Shown here: positions 21,765-27,956 of the stretch, one piece after another
Position numbering within the stretch: position 1 is the first letter of the stretch
Layout of the letters: every line of letters begins with the position of its first letter
Assembly: GCA_003667245.1 (NCBI GenBank)
Contig: RCNN01000384.1
Location: 1 to 27,956, forward strand
Direction: 5' to 3'
DNA length: 27,956 bases
Origin: Heterostelium multicystogenum
Lineage: Eukaryota > Evosea > Eumycetozoa > Acytosteliales > Acytosteliaceae
The notes under the pieces: generated by a model
What the model saw: only the letters and a program-made list of their open reading frames with translations
Told to the model about the DNA's origin: nothing
Database searches by the model: none
Made by a program: the position numbers and the translations under genes

Positions 21765-21897
21765 CTTCTTCTTTTGGCTTGGTTTTGATATCAGGAAAGA
21801 GAATCTAATCCTTTTGGATTGAATACCTTACTCCAAAGGCAAAGAGACGACTGTCGACACCAAAAACACGTCTCATTCCCATTTTACAAGTCTTCAT
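21765..21897 (-). CDS. Possible very small gene, unrecognised
   Basis: Within an otherwise extremely AT-rich spacer, this stretch is noticeably GC-richer. A minus-strand ATG at 21895-21897 opens MKTCKMGMRRVFGVDSRLFA and reaches a TAG at 21805. A one-base-shifted frame continues with FNPKGLDSL, and a further shift gives FPDIKTKPKEEGY. Together these would make a basic peptide of about 45-55 aa. The breaks match the indel pattern of neighbouring genes. Alternatively it is a small non-coding RNA: there is a small hairpin AATCCTTTTGGATT near 21807-21820. I do not recognise either. Confidence 0.3.
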
Positions 21898-22060
21898 TTT
21901 TATTTTTACAAGGCGCTCTGATTGATCAATCAACATTTATTTATTTGTTGACATCTATTGTTGTTAGTGGCAGATACAAAATCGATGTTGCTAAATAAAC
22001 AAACATCAATTTAATTTTTATCATTTTCACAATTGGTTTGCTTTAGTTTTATAAACAACG

Positions 22061-22447
22061 ATGAAAGTAACAATAAAGAGGTATTGAGAATCGCAGTCCA
22101 TTTTCCACATTTGTATATCTTGTTAATATGTTTTGTTTACACTTTTAGATGGCACTCGGTATCATCATGGCATTGGGATGTAAATGAAGAAAGCTGTGGT
22201 ATCTGTAGGATGCCTTTTGATGGCTGTTGTGTTGATTGCAAGTTTCCAGGTGATAACTGTCCTCCAGGTAACTATCTACTTGCTACTTATCATTACTAAC
22301 TTATTTATATTAACACTCAATCCACTAAATGTAGTTTGGGGTATTTGCAATCATGCATTCCATATTCATTGTATATTAAAATGGTTACATTCAAATAGTC
22401 AACAACAATGTCCAATGTGCCGAGCAGAGTGGCAATTTAAATATTAA
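22061..22447 (+). CDS. anapc11: Anaphase-promoting complex subunit 11 (RING-H2 E3 subunit)
   Basis: Exons are 22061-22080, 22149-22267 and 22335-22447, with introns of 68 and 67 nt (GTATTG...TTTTAG and GTAACT...TGTAG). The product is 83 aa, the usual Apc11 length. It begins [17 protein letters not shown], a hallmark N-terminus of the family. All zinc ligands of the RING-H2 are present: CGIC, the [12 protein letters not shown] insert that binds the third zinc, CNHAFHIHC and CPMC, followed by RAEWQFKY. It pairs with the cullin-like Apc2 to ubiquitinate cyclins and securin in mitosis. There are no frame breaks. The first exon is only 20 nt, so it is easily missed. It is convergent with Med25, about 100 bases apart. 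Confidence 0.96.
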
Positions 22448-22549
22448 AAGTATTACCGATCGATCATCAATTGTCAAATAGTAGTGCACTATTGTTCATA
22501 ATATTATGATCTTACGGCAATCACTGTTTAGATGTACATAAATTATAAT

Positions 22550-25500
22550 TTATTTCTTTCCTTTTTTTGAACCTTGTTTTGTGGCAGTTGATGATCCACG
22601 CTTTGATCGTTTGTTACCTTGATCATCAGAATCTACATTAATAGAGTTGCTAGGTGAGGGAACTGGTATTGGGGGATGGCACGGGTATTGGTGAGGGAAC
22701 TGGCACTGGTGACTGGACTGTGTATTTTGTTGGTTAGAATAAATATTTTGTTGTGACATTGGTGGTTGGTAAGTTGGAACCACATTCATATTTAGGTTGA
22801 TTGGCTGTTGCGCAGTTCCTTGGATTCCAGTCATCTGTTGCATCATACCATTTTTGTTGCATTGGCTGTTGATACATTGGTTGTTGTGTGAATTGTTGTT
22901 GGTTTGTTTGGTTGCTGATTGAATTGTGGTTGCATCATTTGATTGTTTTGCGATTGATGATTGTTGAATTGCTGTGGTTGTTGCATATTGGGTTGTTGCT
23001 GTGACTGGTATTGTGGTTGCATGCCATTTGGTTGTTGCATCATCTGATTGTTTTGCTGCAGCTGTTGTTGTGGCTGCATCATCTGAGTATTTTGTTGGGG
23101 TTGTTGCATATTATTTTGAGTTTGCTGAGAAGATATAATATTATTGTTGGCTTGCAGTGGCGACTGCTGACCTGCACTCATTTGTCTTTGCAACATGTTT
23201 GGCTGATTCATTGGCCTATTCTGTATATTATTCATCATTTGAATATTGTTTGGTTGCTGGAATTATTGAACATCTGTTGTGTGTTCTGGGGATATTGATG
23301 GTATTGTGGTTGAATATTGTTTGTCTGTTGTTGCATTATGTTATTGCTTTGGGGTTGTTGGTTTTACCATGCTATTTTGTTTGCTGTTGTTGGTTATTTT
23401 GCAAGTTTTGTTGTTGTTGTTGAATATTTTGTAGGTTTTGTTGAAGATTTTGAAGATTCTGTGGTTGGTTTGGAATGAAGTTGGTTGGTTGACTCTGTAT
23501 ATTCTGGTTCATTTGAAGCTGATTAAATTGTTGTGGGTTATGATACTGTGTTTGTTGCATATTCTGTGGTTGTTGATTAAAAAGGTTTTGCTGTGAGAAT
23601 TGATTTTGATTGTTGTTTTGCATACCAACTATATTTTGTTGAGATACGACCTGAGGTTGACTTGCCATCTTTTGTTGTAGTTGTAGGATTTGTTGATTGT
23701 TTAATTGTTGCATACCCATTGTGGGTGTTGGTTGTTGCGGTACTTGTTGGTGTTGGTTTGGTTGCTGTTGCATAGGCTGTTGTAGTGGCTGTTGAAGTGG
23801 TGGCTTACTGCTATTTTAGCCCTATTGGTGGGTTTCCTGATCCAAATGAAGACGGTCTCTGTGGTTGGTTTGGTTGTGTTGGTTGTTGTGGGTTTGGACT
23901 CATCATTGGAGTTGTTTGTGCGGACTGTGGAGTGATTTGATATTGATTTACCATAGGTGCAGGCTTAGCAATTTGGGGTGGTTGGGCCACCTGTTTATAT
24001 TGTGGGTTGACATTTGGTAAGCTAGCACTTCTTGGAGGATTTGGTGAAGTATTCATCATTCCATTCGGGTGATTGGTGGTTGGAGTATTAGGTAGTGGAG
24101 AACTAGGTGTATTTGGGGCAGAGAGGTTCATTACTTGTGGATTCTGTAGTTGTACATGTGGTTTCAAGACAAACTCTGGTAGCAAGAATCCTTTTAGACT
24201 GTTTTCAAGACTTGATAGAAATAATGTTTTTCCAGGAAGCTCAATAATGGCTAAGCTCTTTTCATCGTGTAGTTTTCTTTATGAATTTTATAAACTCATC
24301 TTCTCCAACGGTCGGTTGAACTAGTGGACTAAATACCAATTGTATTGCATTTTTCATGTGCATCATTAGCATTTCATTGTTGTGCTCGGTCATAATACCA
24401 CTAATTACAAGAGTGTCTGGCCAGCCAATGCATGGGTTGATATTTTCGATGGTGTTACGTAGCACTGTAGCTGTAATTTGTGTAAACCCAATTTTTCGAA
24501 ATATCATTGAATCGGAGCGTACCTAACCAAGCAACATCGGGTTTCTTTTGTATAAAGTTAGGATTTGTGTGCGGCTGTTGTCCAGAGGGTGGAGAAGAGT
24601 TTTATATTGTTGGCCGATCCTGCCACTGCTGATGCATTGTTTATTGTATTGGCAATAGGTGGAGTTGCAGGCGATGGTTGAGAAAATGCTTGTGACGACA
24701 ACTGTCTTTGTATATGATTTGGTGCAGGTGGTCTTTGTCCATTAGGTAATTGTGGTTGATTCTGTGGTTGGGCTGGTTGTGGTTGATTTCCATTTATAAT
24801 ATTATATTGAGTAGGATTAATCTGACCAATTTGCTTGTTTATCAGAGGAGATGGTGATTGTGAAGGTGGTTTGGCATGTACCATGGGTGATTGCTTGGGA
24901 ATCATTGATTGAATTGGTTGTGCTTGGTGAGGTGACTGCAATCCCTGGGTATTGGTGGGACTGTTGATAACATTGTTATTATTCTGTACATTACTATTGT
25001 TGTTGTTTACAAAAGTATTATTGGGATTTGTATTTGGGTTGGAATTGTTATTTGTATAGTTTACATAGGGAGAAGATGGATGAGTTACACTTGGTGAAAG
25101 ATGGTTTTGTACTTGAGGTTGAATCACATTTGGAGGTTGTTGAGGTGAACTTTCTACATTGGCTGAGACAGGAGTATGATTGTTGTTATTGTTGGTGGGT
25201 GGAGGTTGTGGAATTAAATGGTTAGGACTGCCACCAATTGGTATATTTGGTTGTGGTTGCAAATAGTTTGAAAATTGTGACGATGGTAAATTAGGTACTA
25301 TTGATGTTGTTGACTGAGTGATATCAATAACTTCTGCATTAGGAGGAACCACAGTATTATTACTATTATTACTATTTCCAATGGTTGTAGTGTTGTTGTT
25401 TATTGTTAATAGCTGAAGGCATGGCGGGGGTAGATTGATTACTCGATAAATTCTGCTGTCCATTAATATTGTTATGATTATTTTGCAAACTTGGAGTAGA

Positions 25501-27166
25501 GGGAGAAGTTATTGAGGGAGAGTTGACAACCGTGTTTGTAATACTTGGGCTGAGGTAGCCACTTAAAGGATTAGTAGAGAGACTGGGCGACATTAAACCA
25601 TTTGGAAGCTTTTGTGCATTGTGACCACCGGATCCATTTACTAATGGAGTTATATTGTTGCTGTTGCTTTGATTTTGTAGTTGATTTGACTGTGGTTGTA
25701 TTGGAGTATTGCTACTGTTGTTATTATTTACTGTGTTTATGTTTGTCAATACATTGTTATTTGTTGAAGCTCCATTATTGGAATGTATATTTGGTGATAG
25801 TAGTTGGTCATTATTGTGGTGGAAGTAGTAGTACCCGTAATATGATTTATATGGAAATAAGGTAATCCTCTTAATCTTATAAAATTAGGAGTAGTATCGA
25901 TGGTTGAATCTTCAAGCTCATAACCATTCCTCTGTGAAATGTTTTTTGTGAATTGATTTTTTTGCGGGCAAATAAAGGATAGCATAATCTTTTGCTGCAA
26001 TAAAATAGTTAGATACGACATCCTTTGACATAATATCAAATAACTTACTTGTAAACATTCGTCAATGTGTCTATAGCAATCGCCGAGATTACAAAGCTTA
26101 CAAGATGAAGGTCTTGGCTGACTATTCGAAATTAGAATAAAACACTTTTCATCTGCACTTTTTCTTGAACTAATTCTGAGTGCCGCGCACAGACCCTCAG
26201 CAACTGCGTTGCCATTGGTAAAAACCACCACCCACAAACTTGGTGTTGTTCATGCAATTGAAAAGTTTAGAGAGATTATTGGTCAGCTCTGAGGGGTTTA
26301 CTATGTAGTCTGCGTAGGGCGGATAATCTCTAAAGAAAATCAATCCATAATCTATATTCATGTCCTAAGTTATTGATTCAATCAATTGGTCAGCAAATCA
26401 TAATCATCAAGCGGGCTGTTTGGACTTGTGCCAAAAACCAAAAAAAAAAAAGTTGTTGAGATTTTGGCAATGTTGGGTGTGGGGTGAAGGTTGATCAGTT
26501 AGAAAAAAAACAACCTTGTTGAAAAATCTCGATTGTGTGAGGTAGTTAAACAATGTTGATGTGGAGATTCTTGCAAACAATCTCTCCGCATTAATAATCG
26601 CTCCAATTTTTTAATTCGACTCACACGCCTATACAAATATTATAAATTCTCTTTTGAATTGTGGAACAAAATGATTTGGGTGTGGTGATATATGTGTGAT
26701 TGAGTTTATATGGATAATAACATACAGTAGATGATTCTAGTGAGGCTTTCAAAGGCTCCAGATAAGTTGATTTTAGATTTTGGAAAAACGGAGACATCAT
26801 GGCAGTTGTATCTAAAATAAATATGACTTGTTTGGTTCTTTTGATGTCTGCAGGCGACTGCAGTTGATTTGAAGCAAGAGTTCCATTGTTGTTTGCCATT
26901 GAAAAAACATTTCTTGTGATAGACCATTACTGATGTTGCTATCATTTATATTATTGCCAGCAATACCACCACTTATGTTGTTGCCACTATTCAGACCATC
27001 AATGTTGACATCAAACCACTGTTGTGGTTGTTGTTGATCTAATGTGTTCATTTTGTTCGACCATGTTTGTTGTGGAATTGCTAGTCGTTGTTACAAAGGA
27101 GCTCTGAGGTGGAATACCACCGGTGTGGTTTGTATATTGCATTGGCAGCGTAGTAACTGTTGACAT
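22550..27166 (-). CDS. med25: Mediator complex subunit 25 (VWA plus ACID-like domain, Gln-rich tail)
   Basis: The N-terminal VWA reads KQVIFILDTTAMMSPFFQNL (about 26780-26840), then after a 361-nt intron (26365-26725) YGLIFFRDYPPYAD, a KFVGGG turn, and NGNAVAEGLCAALR and CFILISNS. These match the Med25 VWA, which lacks a full MIDAS and anchors the subunit to Mediator. A second intron runs about 25993-26050 (GTAAGT...TTGCAG). A long Asn/Gln/Pro linker follows. At about 24190-24550 an ACID-like activator-binding domain follows (VAWLGTLR, CIGWPDTLVISG, LAIIELPGKTLF). The C-terminus is glutamine-rich and ends in a basic KRSKRGSS...KKGKK tail at 22550. About ten one-base breaks occur (for example at A6 26902-26907, A5 26220-26224 and T4 24273-24276). 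The start is uncertain: the ATG at 27164-27166 or, across one break, 27049-27051. Corrected length is roughly 1350-1400 aa. Confidence 0.82.
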
Positions 27167-27956
27167 ATTTGGTTGTGGTAAAGCTGTTGGTGTGGATCGA
27201 TGTTGTTGTAACAAAAATACTTTATACAATTAATACTAGAGTACTTAATCTTGCTTCTTTGATCCGCTTTTAAGATACTACTAAAAAGTGGTAAATGATA
27301 AGCAAGACCACTTGGTGAATCCCAATTTGATAGATAGATTGATAGATCAGTGAAATCTACAAGCTAATACTCCTTATGGTTCTATTCTTTGATCAACAAC
27401 GACTTTTACTGCTTTGGTGATGGGTTGTAATAATAATAAATAAAATGGTTGTTAATATTAGTATACTAAATTAATAGATGGATGTGGAGAATTGATTTTT
27501 GTTTCAATAAAGATTGATGATGGTGAATGGATGAGGTTGATAAGTAGGATAGGAATATAATAATGATGTATGTTGGACTGACTGACTAATTGATGATATC
27601 AAGATAAATAATATTAAAAAACAAACAACTATTACTACTTTTACTAGTTCTACTTAAACGATGTTGTATTAATTTTACCAAAAATCAAAGAGTAACAGTA
27701 CTGTATGATGTACAAACAACAACAACAACAAAAAAGAAATACAATCTAATTTAAATTTGGTTTTTATTTTATTTTTTTTTAGCTATTATTAAATAGACAT
27801 AAATATAATAATAATATTGTTATGCTGTATAATGGTGGTGGTGGTGGTAGTAGCAGTGGTATTGGTGGTCGTGGGGTGGGTTATGTTGTGGCTTGTGTTG
27901 GTGTATTGTTAAGAAGCATCAAAAACAAGGTTACTTACTTTGAATATATAATATAT
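27167..27956. other. Spacer upstream of Med25, with triplet repeats
   Basis: This is AT-rich DNA expected to contain the Med25 promoter. It contains an AAC tract at 27715-27731 and a GGT-rich tract at 27834-27882 in an open plus-strand stretch starting at an ATG near 27823. That stretch could be a Gly-rich exon of a gene that continues past the window, but I cannot support it. Confidence 0.5.
27834..27882. repeat. GGT-rich imperfect triplet tract
   Basis: GGTGGTGGTGGT followed by AGT/AGC/GGT variants would encode Gly/Ser on the plus strand or Pro/Thr-type residues on the minus strand. It lies close to the window edge, so its gene context is not visible. Confidence 0.6.

Noticed and set aside
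23011..23775. Plus-strand Leu/Cys/Val-rich frames
   Set aside because: They are antisense of the Gln-rich Med25 tail (CAA/CAG read as TTG/CTG), not membrane proteins.
22850..23800. CRISPR-like or satellite appearance of the GTTGTTGTTTTG-rich region
   Set aside because: The spacing is irregular and triplet-based, explained by polyglutamine coding in a eukaryotic gene.
5213..27166. Programmed ribosomal frameshifting as a genome-wide feature (Euplotes-like)
   Set aside because: No shared slippery site or stop codon at the breaks, and restoring frame needs both insertions and deletions. This points to sequencing indels.

Overview
The window is eukaryotic and most likely comes from a chromosome end of a dictyostelid social amoeba. 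The evidence is AT-rich spacers, introns mostly of 52-142 nt with GTAAGT-like donors, proteins full of Asn/Gln/Thr/Pro low-complexity tracts, and a gene set (Apc11, Nop16, Med25, BRCT-WGR-PARP, VIT/VWA proteins) typical of that group. The genus cannot be fixed from sequence alone.

Layout. Bases 1-116 are a telomeric array, so the left edge is a chromosome end. Bases 117-6500 are subtelomeric. They hold a decayed NTPase/nuclease-like pseudogene (minus strand, about 506-1555), two diverged copies of one subtelomeric block (about 1400-2575 and 4398-5155), a hairpin (2585-2652), a possible gene tail (2903-3187) and a fairly complete but frame-broken P-loop NTPase of the crinkler (CRN) type (5213-6491). 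From 6.8 kb the region becomes ordinary gene space: a small secreted Cys-containing protein (6847-7300, minus), a BRCT-WGR-PARP ADP-ribosyltransferase (8403-10431, plus), Nop16 (10600-11344, minus), a PAAT/C10orf88-like protein (11487-12434, plus), an FCP/SCP-type phosphatase (12483-13536, minus), a very large VIT-VWA-eIF4G gene (15427-20909, minus), Apc11 (22061-22447, plus) and Mediator subunit 25 (22550-27166, minus). Intergenic stretches are AT-rich with short triplet repeats.

The most interesting item is the 5.5 kb gene at 15427-20909. It joins an N-terminal VIT domain and a VWA domain with an intact MIDAS to a complete eIF4G: PAM2-like motif, canonical eIF4E-binding motif, MIF4G, MA3 and a C-terminal helical domain. 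I found no intergenic-type sequence between the two halves. If real, it would tether a metal-dependent protein-interaction module to the translation initiation scaffold.

A caution applies to the whole window. Most multi-exon genes contain single-base frame breaks, many in homopolymers, and conserved protein sequence continues on both sides. Because they occur in essential genes and go in both directions, they look like uncorrected sequencing indels rather than pseudogenes or programmed shifts. I read through them when assigning genes, and all multi-exon models are mine by eye.
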